Positions 46,260-56,512 of a DNA stretch of 64,000 nucleotides are shown piece after piece. Origin of the DNA: Allomyces macrogynus ATCC 38327 (Eukaryota; Blastocladiomycota; Blastocladiomycetes; Blastocladiales; Blastocladiaceae); the NCBI GenBank assembly GCA_000151295.1, contig GG745340.1, forward strand, positions 1,169,154 through 1,233,153, read 5' to 3'. How positions within the stretch are numbered: the first letter of the stretch is position 1; each line of letters starts with the position of its first letter. The notes beneath the pieces are model-generated. The model did not search any database and was not told the origin of the DNA. It saw only the letters and a list, made by a program, of their open reading frames with translations. The position numbers and the translations under genes were made by a program.

Positions 46260-48053
46260 ATGGCCTCTCAACTCGCCGCACTCCCGCCATCTCCAATCTC
46301 ACCACCGTCCGAATGCACCGTCGCCGTGGCGCTGCCCGCGGCCGACCACGACTCGAGCGACACCGATACCCTCGAGATATCCAACTCGCCGCCGCCGCCC
46401 ATCCACATCGACGACGACCCGGGCCCACCCGCCTCATTCACCTCGGCGCTCCTGAACCTCGCCAATGTCGCGCTCGGCGTCGGCACTCTGGCCTTACCGC
46501 GCGCGCTTGCGCACGTCGGGTGGGTTGCGGGCGCCGCGATGATGGCGGCCATGGCCATTTTGTGCGCCGCGGGATTGCTCGCGCTCGTTGCGGCCGCGGA
46601 TGCGACTGGTGCACGCGGGTACACTGGTGTGTGAAGTTTCGCCGAGCGCGAGCTGGATGGGGGGCCAAATCCTGACCGTGCTCGTGCGCGCGTAGACTTG
46701 GCAAGAAAAGTGCTCGGCCGGGCCAGCAGTATCGTCAACGCGACGTTTTTCGTGCTGGTGCTCGGTGCGTCCATGTTGCTCCGCGTCGCCGGTGCTCCAG
46801 CACACAAACTCACCTTGCTCGCTCCGAATCCACAGGCACGCTCGCCGCCTACTTCACCGTAATCCACGACTACACGGCCGACCTTCTCTCGGCCTTTGTC
46901 CTCCCGCACTCGCCGCTCCTCATCAAGACTTTCGTCCTCGCCATCACCGCCGCCATCATTTTCCCGCTCTCGACGTTCAGGTCCATCGCGCACTTGGCGT
47001 TCGCCTCATCGCTGTCGCTCGCGTGCCTCGTGTTCGCCATGGCCCTCGTGCCCATCAGTTTTTGGAGTGACGACGCGCCGCCGCGACCGTCCGCCGAGGT
47101 CGTGCCCGTCGTCTGGTCGGTGCGCGCGTGGGGCACCGCGTGGGGTATGGTCGCCATGGCGTTCTTGAACCACTCGAACGTGATTGAGATCGTGCGCGAG
47201 ATGCGGCCGCGCGCGGCGGCGGTGGACAAGATCGAGGACGCGGCCGCAGTGGAGGCGAGTGCGGTACCCGTCGCGATCGTCCCGCCCAAGACGCCGATCG
47301 TCGAGGACATAGCGAGCTCGCTCGCGTCGGGCGCAACGCTCGTCGTCGTCGCCGCACCGGTCTGGTCCGAGACCATGGACTCGACGTCGTCCAGCGCCTC
47401 GGAAACGACGCCGCTCCTGCCGCACGGCGCAACCACCTACCACGCGATCCCCGCCGACTTTAGTCCCCCACCGCCACGACCCGCGCGCCCGGCGCTGCTC
47501 ATCTGGACCTCGTCGGCGTTCATCGCCCTGTCGTCCCTGACCGTCGCGATCACGGGGTACTGGCACTACGGCGCGCACGTCGCGGCCAACATCCTCTCGT
47601 CCGAACCATCGACCAACGTATTTCTCGCCGCGCGCGCCGGAATCCTCGCGTGTATGGTGCTGTCCTTCCCGATGCTCGTTTTCCCGTGCCGGTCGGCCGT
47701 TCCGGCGGGCCGGCACGCCGCGGCGGCCGCGATTATTGCCGCCGCGTACGCGGTGCACGCAGCGGTCCCTCAACTCGACCGGATTGTCGCGCTGACGGGC
47801 GCGGTCGCGGGCAGTTTGGTGGTGTATGTGTTCCCGGGTACGTTACGTTCGACAAGGGCGGTGTGGTGCGAGAGAGTGTACGGACTGACGTTTTGCCGCG
47901 GATGATGAAGGTTGGATGTACCTCGTCCTCGCACGAAGGAAGCAAGTCCCGCGATCGCGCGCGCTGACGGTCGGCGCGTGGGTGAATCTCGCGGTCGGAG
48001 TCGTGTTGCTCGGGATGGGGTTGGTCGCGGCGGTCGTTCCCAGGCCGGAATAA
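46260..48053 (+). CDS. Amino acid/auxin permease family transporter (SLC38/AVT-like)
   Basis: Exons 46260-46626, 46696-46764, 46836-47837 and 47911-48053 total 1581 nt (526 aa), all in phase. After a 60-residue acidic, Ser/Pro-rich cytosolic leader the first helix reads LLNLANVALGVGTLALPRAL, the typical AAAP signature for the unwound TM1. The YTDLARKVLG segment rebuilt across the first junction is also family-like. About eleven hydrophobic segments follow. The central cytosolic or lumenal loop (about residues 275-375) is long and contains a TTPLLPHG stretch resembling dileucine-type vacuolar sorting signals. Substrate and direction cannot be told; a vacuolar AVT or plasma-membrane SLC38-like role is equally possible. 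Confidence 0.8.
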
Positions 48054-48349
48054 TTGGATGGATTAGTTGCAAATCTGTGGTGATGGTGATACTCGCGTGC
48101 GCGGTCGGATGCTGGTTCAATGGGCCCAGAATGAGCTAGCCACGAAATGAGGACCATGTCAAGCGCGAGCCGCGGCTCTAGGCTCGACGCGACTGTCACC
48201 AAGCCGGTCGATGAAATGCAGCTGGGCACTGACAGCCGCGCCGCCAAGCGTGAATCGGTTATCCCTTGCCGCCCCACTCATCCCACCATCAATACCTCTC
48301 CCGCTGTACGCTCTAACAGTAATTTATCGTGAAACAAACACCCCCAATA

Positions 48350-48605
48350 CAGGCTCGGCTTCATTGGCGAGTGGTTTGGGACCGCAGCAGTGAGTCCTCC
48401 TCATTCCTTTCCTCACCACCCCGTTCTTTCCGATGCAGTTTCTGTACCTGGATGATCCGTAACATATTCGTGTGTGCAATTCGCGTGAAAGAGTCCAAAG
48501 AGAGCCTAGGCCCCATTGGGGAGTGGTTAGAGACCACAAGCGGGAAACCAATTCCCTCCTCATTCCTTTCCTCCCCAGACCCGCTCTTTCCAAGACAGGC
48601 GTCCA
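48350..48605 (+). repeat. Pair of imperfect ~90-bp direct repeats
   Basis: Copy one (about 48355-48445) and copy two (about 48508-48605) share, in order, CATTGGSGAGTGGTT, GACC, TCCTCATTCCTTTCCTC, CCCG and TCTTTCC. They lie about 155 bp apart with substitutions and small indels between them. Confidence 0.7.
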
Positions 48606-48636
48606 TCTGGTCGCGACCTGAGCCCTCTTCTGACCC

Positions 48637-48639
<3 letters not shown>

Positions 48640-48668
<29 letters not shown>
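48640..48668 (+). repeat. Poly(T) run of 29
   Basis: An uninterrupted T29 lies just after the second direct-repeat copy. On the minus strand it is an A29 tail, which is what a retroposed sequence would leave. Confidence 0.9.
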
Positions 48669-48671
<3 letters not shown>

Positions 48672-49884
48672 CTCAGAAAATGTTGTCCAGGTCATCGACG
48701 AACGGCGACAAGTACCAGCGCGCAGTCGACATTGCAGCGTCGTAGGTTTGGCAGTCTTCATTCTTGGCCCGTTGGTGACTTGAGCAAGCCCAACCCTGCG
48801 CAAAAAAAGTTGGAGAGCATGCATGTTCATCCAGAGTTGATGAATAGCGTCACAAACAAAAGCATGTTTGCGGGCTGGTTTGATGCCGAACGATCGCATT
48901 CCAAGCTCGAAATGACAATCTCGAAAGCTGTCACATCACTTGCATTCCTCAATGCTGCTGGCCGAGAATATACATGAACTGATCAAGGACAACGTCAATT
49001 CGGCGGCATTTCCATATCAACCGCCGCATCATCGTGCTGGTGTGCGAAGAGGATAAGGAGAAATAGAAGGTGCTGGGAAACAGGGAATATGTGATACATG
49101 CGCAAAAAGAGGAGAAAAAAATGACGTGCATATTGGGTTCCGATCGTGTGGGCCGAATCGTGATGCTGCTTGGCTCGCGCACAAGAACGTCGTGTGGGTG
49201 TAGGACATACGGAACCGCTCCATCTTGGTCCTGCGGCCACCGCCGCCGCCACCAATTCAGGCGATGCTACTGCCACTGAGGCAAGCGGTCCAAGTATAAG
49301 TGTCGGGGTCGCAGAGGAGGGGCTGGTGATTGGGGACGCGGCTGTCGCATGGGATCGCCAAGGAGGAGCAGAACGCAGGCCGGAAACGAGTCAATGTGGG
49401 TCGCGGTGGCGCCCGTGTCGTTCAAAAGTAAGTTCATTTGTGACGTGGCAAGCCATAAAATATCAGCTGAGGCTCTTGGACTGCATCGTGTGCATTTCTG
49501 AGACTGCTCCAGTCAAAGACCCAACCTTTTGGTGGTGACTCGCTAGCGGTTCAAGCAAATGATTGCGTGCTGGTGTCTGGCACAAAGTATCAGCAAGGAC
49601 GTCAAGAAAACGCTGCGTGCTCCAGCGAGTTTGCATGAGCCCAAAGACTATGATTTTATGCTTGGATGCGGTTGTTTGCTGTTTGAGCGCAATTCTACAA
49701 AATGCCGGCTGGTTTGGGACGATGCTTGACAGCATAGTCAGCCTGTGGTCCGCATCGCAATTTCGAAAGCAATGACTTGCAGAATGGTCAATCAAAACTT
49801 CGTTCAGGGCCAACGGTTGCAGCCAGCACACACCAAACCAAAAAAAAATCATCCTAAAAGCACCAACAACACAATCCACCTCGA

Positions 49885-51188
49885 CTAGGCCGTGTTGCGC
49901 GACGTGCGCCAATAATACACAGCCGCGGCACCTACGACTCCGACCACCGACAGCGCCAGCAACCACCCGTCAGCACCGCTCCCTGAGCGCGCCCGCTTAC
50001 TCCGGCGTTTCCGGCGCGCCTTCCTCTTCTCCTCGCCCGGCCCCGCCGCCGCCGTCGCCGCTGCCTTCTCGCCCGCCTCCCCTCCCCCGAGCACGGCCTC
50101 CTCGAGTCCCGGCGGCAATGCGAGCGCACCCGACGGATCCAGCTTGACTCCTTGCTGCATCAACTCGTACGCGCGGTTCAAATCCTTGTCGACGCCGCGC
50201 GCGTTCAGGTAGAGTACGCCGAGATTGAACGCCGACTGCGGGTGGCCGTACGCCGCCGACACCTCCCAATACTCGCGCGCCTTGACAAAATCCGACCGGG
50301 GCGGCTGGAAACAGGTCAGACCCGCTTGGAACGCCGAGGTCACGAGAATCGTGCGCAACTTGCTCGGGCCGGGCGGTTGCAGAGAAATCGGTTTCCCGCC
50401 AGCGGCGGTACTTGTCAGAGTGGGTTCGGTTGGTGGGGTCGTCGGGCGCGGGCCGAGCGCTTGCGACGCGAGCGCGATGGCACGGTCGAATTCGGCGAGC
50501 GCTGCGTCGGCGTTGGCGGGCGCGCCGTGGCCAGATTGGTAGGCGGTCGCGAGAATGTAGTGCGCCTCGGCGACGTGGTCGAGGTTGAAGTCGTCGACGG
50601 GCGTCGTCGCAGCCTGCTGGTGCCTGGTTCGGTTGGTGTCAAGTCAGGCATTGAGTCGATGGAGGGATGGAGAAGGTGCACAACGTACAACGCAAACGAC
50701 TTGGCCAAACCTTGCGCGACCGGCACGGCCGGCGCGTTCTCCCTGCCAACCTCGTAAAACGCGGCCGCCTTGAGCATTGCGGGGACGTGCCCGGCCTTGG
50801 CCGCGCGCTCGTACAAGTCGAGCGCGCGGGCCGGGTCAATCGCCTCGAGGAACCCGGCCAGGTAGTACATGGATGTCGGGTCGATCTCGAGCTTGCCGGC
50901 ATCGTCTTCCATGACGACCACGGGCCATTCGATGGCCGTTTCCTTTTCGAGATGCAGCGTCACGACACGCGCGCCGCCCGAGTTGCGGCGGCCCTCGATC
51001 TGCCAGAGCGACTCGAACGGGTTGATGCGCGCATAGAGCTTGCCGGAAATGATCGTGTGTGGGCCAATCGTCGCGTGCACTGTGTCGGCGCCAAACTTGA
51101 CGGCCGGCCGGGTCGAGGGCGGCAGGGACGCCGGGATCGTGAAGGTCACGGCGACCTGGTCGTGCGTTTGCGAGAAGGTATACCACAT
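49885..51188 (-). CDS. CS-domain plus Sel1/TPR tail-anchored protein, 410 aa
   Basis: Exons 51188-50685 and 50613-49885 join in phase. Residues 1-100 form a CS (p23/NudC-like) beta-sandwich starting MWYTFSQTHDQVAVTF and including LYARINPFESLWQIEG; CS domains usually bind Hsp90 or clients. Residues about 110-300 contain Sel1-type helical repeats (PARALDLYERAAKAGHVPAML, VAEAHYILATAYQSG, HPQSAFNLGVLYLNARG). A basic stretch (KRKARRKRRSKRAR) precedes a single helix about ten residues from the C-terminus, so it is a tail-anchored protein facing the cytosol, on ER or mitochondria. The intron donor is a weak GTTGTG. I know no named gene for it; a membrane-bound co-chaperone is an inference from the domains. 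Confidence 0.75.
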
Positions 51189-51666
51189 GGTGGCGGCAGG
51201 CTGGTCGTGGGCACACGGTCGAAACGGCTGGTCGATGTGTGGAGATGGAGGTGGTGCATGCCACTCGAGCGATCGTTATGGCATCAACTTGGGCCTCGCG
51301 CGTGCCCCCACACGGATTCCACGTGCCCCTCTGCGCGACCTTCTAGGCACGCAGTTTCCGCCTGCCTTTCGATTGTGCTTTGTGCTTGGCGCTGCCGGTG
51401 CGTGCATTTCAGGCCTCCCACGTGTCGAAGTCTTTGAGGGCTGCTGCCCTGACACAAACCGCACCAACGTCGCGTCTCGCTTTGCCTCGCTTTGGCGCGC
51501 TCAACCATCATATATCCCGCGGTCGACGACTCCCGCACCGTCGTCCCTGCTCTACCGTGCTCTCTCCCGGCACTCGACTCGGCCCCGCTCCCACAACCGC
51601 CTCTTGCTCAACTCGGCCCCGCCGCGCCAATTGCTCCGCAACCCACCCCGAACCCAACCGCTCACG
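51189..51666. promoter_or_regulatory. Divergent spacer upstream of a 60-aa protein gene
   Basis: About 480 bp between outward-facing starts; no motif or gene recognised. Confidence 0.35.
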
Positions 51667-51919
51667 ATGCTTCGTACGTCGTGAATCCTCGACCTGCTGC
51701 GCTCCATCATCCTCGTTTCTGACGCGCTTCGCCTCCTCGCTAGTCGCTATCGGCGGCGCCGCCGGCACCGCGCTCGGTGCCTACCTCATCTACCGCAAGG
51801 TCAAGCTCGTCAAGGCACTGCGCAAGTGCTGCAAGGGCGAGCCCGACGCGCACGACCACTTGTCGGACGACGAAGTCGCCGCGCCCGTCATGGTCCAGCC
51901 GCACCCGCGGTCCGACTAA
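51667..51919 (+). CDS. Small single-pass membrane protein, 60 aa, with a 7-nt first coding exon
   Basis: The proposed first coding exon is only ATGCTTC (51667-51673), followed by a GTACGT donor and a CTAG acceptor at 51743. Exon 2 (51744-51919) continues in phase. The product begins with a Gly/Ala-rich helix (LAIGGAAGTALGAYLIY) followed by a basic segment with CCKG and an acidic-to-proline tail. I recognise no family. The longer open frame through the intron is not needed and lacks a good start. It sits on the same strand as the next gene, whose hydrophobic segments look similar in style. Confidence 0.5.
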
Positions 51920-52388
51920 GGCAAGGCCGCAAGAGATGGAGCGCGCGCAACGTGATTCAACGCGCGCGCAGGTGATAACGAGTCGGGCGTGTTTTTTTCC
52001 TGGTCGGTGATGACTTGCGGGCGATATATATTTGACCCCCGGTCGCCGTTTGTGCTTAATCTGCTCTTGTATGCGACGGGATGGGATGGTGGTTGAGGAT
52101 GGATGGCCGCGATGCGGTGGTTGGTGCGATGGCACGTCGAATCGGTCGTCTTGGCACGGCGCGACAGGTGCGAACGCCCCACGTCAGACGAAAACGAGGC
52201 CAGCGGCAGCGCGCACGCGCCCATCATTTGTTGTTGTTGACCGGATCAGACATCGGGAGCGGTCTGGCTGCAGGCAAGAAATCACAACATCCATCCACCC
52301 TTCCACAGTTAACATCGACGGCCACCACGGCACCTGGTCTCGGACCACCAAGTTACCAACCAACCGCGCACCAACCCCCCGCAACACC
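51920..52388. other. Spacer between two small membrane-protein genes
   Basis: About 470 bp holding a 3' end with a TATATATT stretch near 52025 and the leader of the next gene. Nothing else recognised. Confidence 0.35.
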
Positions 52389-52987
52389 ATGCCGCGCGCG
52401 AGCCGCGTCGACCTCAGCAAACGGCCCGCGGGCGCCAACAAACCAGGCACTCCGGCGACCCCCGCCCCCGCTCCGGCCGCACCTCCGGCGCCGCAGTCGT
52501 GGCTGCGCGCGTTCCTTGTCGGGCTTGGGCACGGGATTGGCAATGCGCTCGTACGTCCCACGCTCGCTCCGCGCTCGAAATCAAGACACCACGACTGATC
52601 GGCCGCGACGATAGGGCACGTTCATTGGCAGGGCGCTCGGCGCCGCGTTCACGGCGGGCGGGTCCTACCTGCTGTATCGCACCAACGCCGGGTACAAATT
52701 CGCGTGCCTGATCTGGCCCGAGACCAAGGTCGACCGGTTTGTGGAGAAGACCAGGACCACGACCAAGTTGGTGCTTGGGAGTACGTTTTGCGCCGTGGTT
52801 TTGATCCGTGCCGTGCGTGCCAATCTCACCGGACGTGGGTGTAGCGGTCATCGTCCTCGGCACGGGCGCCACGTCGTTCGCGACCTACCGCAAGATCCAG
52901 GCGCGCCGGCAGATCCAGGATGAACCGAAGCGCGCGGCGGCCGATGGGACGCCCGCGGTCGTGCAGCTCGAGGAGAAGGCCGAGTAG
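52389..52987 (+). CDS. Small protein with two Gly-rich hydrophobic segments, 156 aa
   Basis: Exons 52389-52550, 52615-52780 and 52845-52987 sum to 471 nt, in phase throughout. After a Pro/Ala-rich leader with a basic start come two Gly/Ala-rich hydrophobic stretches: FIGRALGAAFTAGGSYLLY and, in exon 3, VIVLGTGATSFATYRK. The C-terminus is charged (EEKAE). Glycine-zipper-like helices of this kind occur in several mitochondrial and peroxisomal membrane proteins, but I cannot name the family. Confidence 0.55.
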
Positions 52988-53228
52988 CGGCAGAGGGAGG
53001 CCGATCACCTGTATTTTACACGCTGTCGCTGTCGGTCCAAGTTGGTGGGATATTATAAATAGTTTCACTCTTCCCGCATTCGTCAATTTTTTGGCCGCAA
53101 CCACGCGCGCGCAACCACGCGCGACCCACGCGCCCTCGATTTTACTGGCTGTTGATGAGCGCCACGATCATCCTGTTCGTCGTCGGGTCAGTTTCGCTCG
53201 CTCTATGAGTCGCGGGTCCGCAAGCCCG

Positions 53229-53765
53229 TCAAACGTACCGGTACAGGTAATAGAAGAAGCACAGCAGGTAGAACCCGAGCTTGATGAGCCCTTCGCGCTT
53301 GTGCACGGGCAGTGTGCGGAAAATCGTTGTCGGGTCAAACTGGTGCTTTCGTGCCACAATCTTCTTGGCATTGTAGAGCGCCAGCGGCAGGTTGATGGCC
53401 AGCGCCAGCCAGCTGCCGCACACAAGGAACAGCAGCGTCAGAAACGCGTGCGCCGCGGCTTCCGGGATCACGTACTACGGCCGGGCGGGTCAGTGACGGG
53501 GGCAGGAAGGAAGTACGGGTGGAGAGGGATACGCACGGCGTTGAGCTTGGAGCACAAGTCAATCGGATTGATGTAGTCGCACTCGAGGTCCGAGTACATG
53601 ATGATCTGGTTGGTGGAGAAGGCTGCTCAGTTGGGTGTTCCGATCGCACGCGTTCGGCTTCGTGACTGAGCCTGGTCGAGCGCCGCGTACAAAGAAGACC
53701 ATGGCGAACAGCAGCACGGCCGACATGACGACACCGAACAGGAACAGGCCCGACTCGCTGATCAT
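53229..53765 (-). CDS. ERV14: Cornichon/Erv14 cargo receptor
   Basis: Cornichon proteins load transmembrane cargo into COPII vesicles at the ER. Exons 53765-53691, 53605-53537 and 53474-53229 sum to 390 nt (129 aa); yeast Erv14 has 138. The first helix is in exon 1. Exon 2 carries YSDLECDYINPIDLC, the defining cornichon motif, and exon 3 carries two further hydrophobic stretches with the NLPLALYNAKK and FDPTTIFRTL...REGLIKLGFY blocks. Introns are 62 and 85 nt. It is divergent from the OST48 gene, another ER protein. Confidence 0.95.
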
Positions 53766-54310
53766 TTTGGTGCGCGCGAGTCGTGGATCGAGGAGGGGGC
53801 TGGAGCTTTCAAAATCGCGCGGCGCGCTGGCTGGCTGGCGGATCGGTCCAAGTTGGCGGGTCGGGCGCGGTTGCTGGCAGCGGGTGCACCAAGTTGCAGC
53901 GGTTGGCGCGTGGTGGTGGTGGTCGGTGAAGGGCGACGTTAGCGTGAGCGCAAGCTGAAGTGGTGGTGGTCGCGACGTCAGCTGGCGGAGAATGAAGCGA
54001 GAAGGCCAACTGGAGTGAACATTCAAGGCGTGATACAGGAGGTGCCAGCCCTGTCGTCGAGGGCACGCGCGCGGCAGGTCCGTGGCCACCGACGCGACGA
54101 TGCTCCACCGCCAAGAGCACCGCGACCGCAAACGGCGACGACCACCACAACCGTGTCGAGGACAACTTGGACCAGAGGACGGCACTCGCTGCAGTCGACG
54201 CACGCTGTGGTTCCACGATACCCTTTCACGCCGCAGAGCGCCAGGATCACGCTGCACGGCGCCTACATTCGCGCAGCGCAATTGATTGGACCACGAACCC
54301 TGCGACAACC
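53766..54310. promoter_or_regulatory. Divergent spacer between ERV14 and the OST48 gene
   Basis: About 545 bp between two outward-facing genes of the early secretory pathway. Joint regulation is possible. No unfolded-protein-response element (for example CCAAT-N9-CCACG) is obvious. Confidence 0.4.
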
Positions 54311-56067
54311 ATGCCGCGTCCGCTCCTCATCGTGTCTGCCGCGGCGCTGCTGCTCGCCGTGGTCGCGCACGCGGCGCTCGCCAAATCGCTCACGGGTGAC
54401 CGCGTCCTGGCCGTGCTCGACGCGCCTGCCGACGCCGACAAATACAGCACCTTGCTCGATGGATTGAAGGGTATGCGGCCTTGGATCCGGCGCCCTCGCT
54501 TCGAGTCGTGAGCTGACCAGAGGACTTGAACGGTACCAGAACGCGGTTTCAACGTCCAGGTCGAGTCGGTCACGAGCAAGTCGGCTCAGCTCTTCTCGTA
54601 CGGCGAACGCACCGCCGACCACCTGTTGCTTCTCACGACCAAGCGTATGTGAACAATCCCATCGATTTCCGTCTATGTCCCACGGATGCGCTGACTCTCC
54701 CGCACGACCACCAGCCCTGACCAACGGCATGGCGCCCAAATCCGTCATCCACTTTGTCAACGCCGGCGGCAACGCCCTGATCGCGACCACCAAGGGCCTC
54801 TCCACCTCGCACCGCGACCTCGCCGGCGAGTTTGGCATTGATTTCGAGGACGCTCTCCTCACCGACGAGTTTTACGGCGACCGCAATGCGACCAGCGTGA
54901 TCGCGTCGTCGCGCATCGTCGCGCCCGCCGCCATTATTGGCACCGGCAAAGCCGCGCAAGTAGCTTACCGCGGCATCGGACACACAGTCGTGGCGACGGA
55001 CAACCCGTACCTGCTCCCGGTGCTCGATGCGAACCCGACGAGTGTGGGCGGTAAGCGCGTCGCAGGGGAGAAAGTGCGCCTTGTGTCGGCGATGCAGGCG
55101 GCGAATAATGCGCGCGTCGCGCTGGTAGGGTCGCTGGATGTGTTGGCCGACGAGTACGTGCTTGCTCTTTGGATTTGTGGATTATGGTGCGGGTGCTGAT
55201 CACGAATGCGTCTAGGTTCATGGCCGCCGACCGGCGCATCCACGCGGCTGCGCCCCAGTTTGGCGGCGCTTCCACGGACAAGCTCTCGAACGCGGCGTTT
55301 GCAACGGAGCTGCTGCAGTGGACGTTCCAGGAGAAGGCGGTCGTGCGCGCGGTCGCACCCGCGCACCATCATGTCGGAGGGACGGAGCAGCACGACATGT
55401 ACCGCATCAAGGACGAGATTGTACGCTCCCGTTCTTTCTTTCCACCGGATCGAAGCGACTCCGTCTGACCCTGAACATGCCACTCAAGGTGTTCAACATC
55501 ACGCTGCAAGAATGGACCGGCACCGCATGGCACGCGCACCTGACCGACACGCTGCAATTTTCCGCGACCATGCTGCACCCGTACGTGCGGCACCGAATGC
55601 CGCTGGCCCTGACCACGGCGCACTCGGCCGTCTACTCGACTTTCGTCCACTTGCCGGACGTCTACGGCGTCTACACGTTTGCGGCCACGTGCAACGAGCC
55701 GGGCTACTCGCACGTCGAGCACAAGCAACTCGTCTCGATCCGGCCCTACCGCCACAACGAGTACCCGCGATACTTACCCGTCGCCTGGCCGTATTATGTC
55801 GGGGCGTATTCGCATATGGCCGCGTTTGTCGTGTTTGCCGCGCTCTGGCTGAGCCGGACGCCCGTCAAGGCTGCTGTGGGGGAGGCCGCCAGTAAGAAGG
55901 AGGTGGCGACGTCGGCGGTCGAGGAGCTGTTGCGCGAGGAGGAAGAGGAGAAGGTCGCGGCCAAGGGCTCGTCGACGGCGGTCGCTCCCGCGGTGGCGGC
56001 CGCGGCGGCTAAGGAGGGTCGGGCGCCGGGCAGCGGCAAGGCGAAACGCCGCAACAGGGCGGGATGA
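54311..56067 (+). CDS. WBP1: Oligosaccharyltransferase 48-kDa subunit (OST48/Wbp1)
   Basis: OST48/Wbp1 is a structural subunit of the ER oligosaccharyltransferase. Exons 54311-54470, 54540-54644, 54715-55153, 55216-55420 and 55489-56067 total 1488 nt (495 aa). A signal peptide (AAALLLAVVAHAALA) is followed by the GIFT-like lumenal domain (GFNVQVESV, HLLLLTTK, HFVNAGGN), the VGSLD...ADEF segment and a C-terminal beta-domain with NEYPRYLPVAWPYY, then one transmembrane helix. Unlike yeast Wbp1, which ends in KKTN shortly after the helix, this protein has an extra Lys/Glu/Ala-rich cytosolic tail of about 70 residues. The exon 3 donor that keeps frame is GTACGT at 55154. Confidence 0.93.
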
Positions 56068-56512
56068 AGGGCGGTGGTATCGAAGAGAATCGGTTTTGGG
56101 GCCCTTTTGGAGCACATTGCGCGAACGAGAGAAACGAACAGCACGACCAACAAAAGCAAACGGCAAGCAGGAGAGGAGACACACAACGTGACATGCATGC
56201 GCGTCTCCCACCAACCGCGATCACGTCTCGGCGCTCGGGGAACGACGCGGTCGGGGCGACCGGCACAGCTCGCGCGCCCCGGCCCTCCGCACCAGGCCCT
56301 GGTCCATCTCTCGTCGTCGTTTGCAACTGCATCTGGCCTCTGGTGTTTGGCCCGGGGGGGCCCCCCCCCCCCCCCCCCTCTTCTGGCAATCCCGACGCTC
56401 CTCGTCGCATTCCGACCCTTGGTTCAGGGGTCTCTCCGCGTCCTTGCCCTCTCGCCGTCAGCGATCCTCACCGAAGCCCGTCTCTTCTCTCCAGCTGCTC
56501 GCGACCAATACC
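56068..56512 (+). promoter_or_regulatory. Upstream region / leader of the rhodopsin-guanylyl cyclase gene
   Basis: About 445 bp between the OST48 stop and the cyclase start. It contains the G7C18 homopolymer block at 56354-56378 and otherwise no recognisable element. Confidence 0.4.
56354..56378 (+). repeat. G7C18 homopolymer block
   Basis: Seven G directly followed by eighteen C, about 135 nt before the cyclase start codon. It can fold as a G7:C hairpin or, on the minus strand, as a long G-run. If it lies in the 5' leader it could hinder scanning. Confidence 0.9.

Larger units (their letters stand above)
48054..49884. other. 1.8-kb gene-poor stretch with repeats and homopolymer
   Basis: GC falls well below the gene level and no family can be recognised on either strand. 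It contains a pair of imperfect direct repeats and a 29-T run (separate entries). A plus-strand frame from about 48780 to 48977 reads as a plausible hydrophilic peptide but matches nothing I know. It may be the remains of an old mobile element; no terminal inverted repeats were found. Confidence 0.45.
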
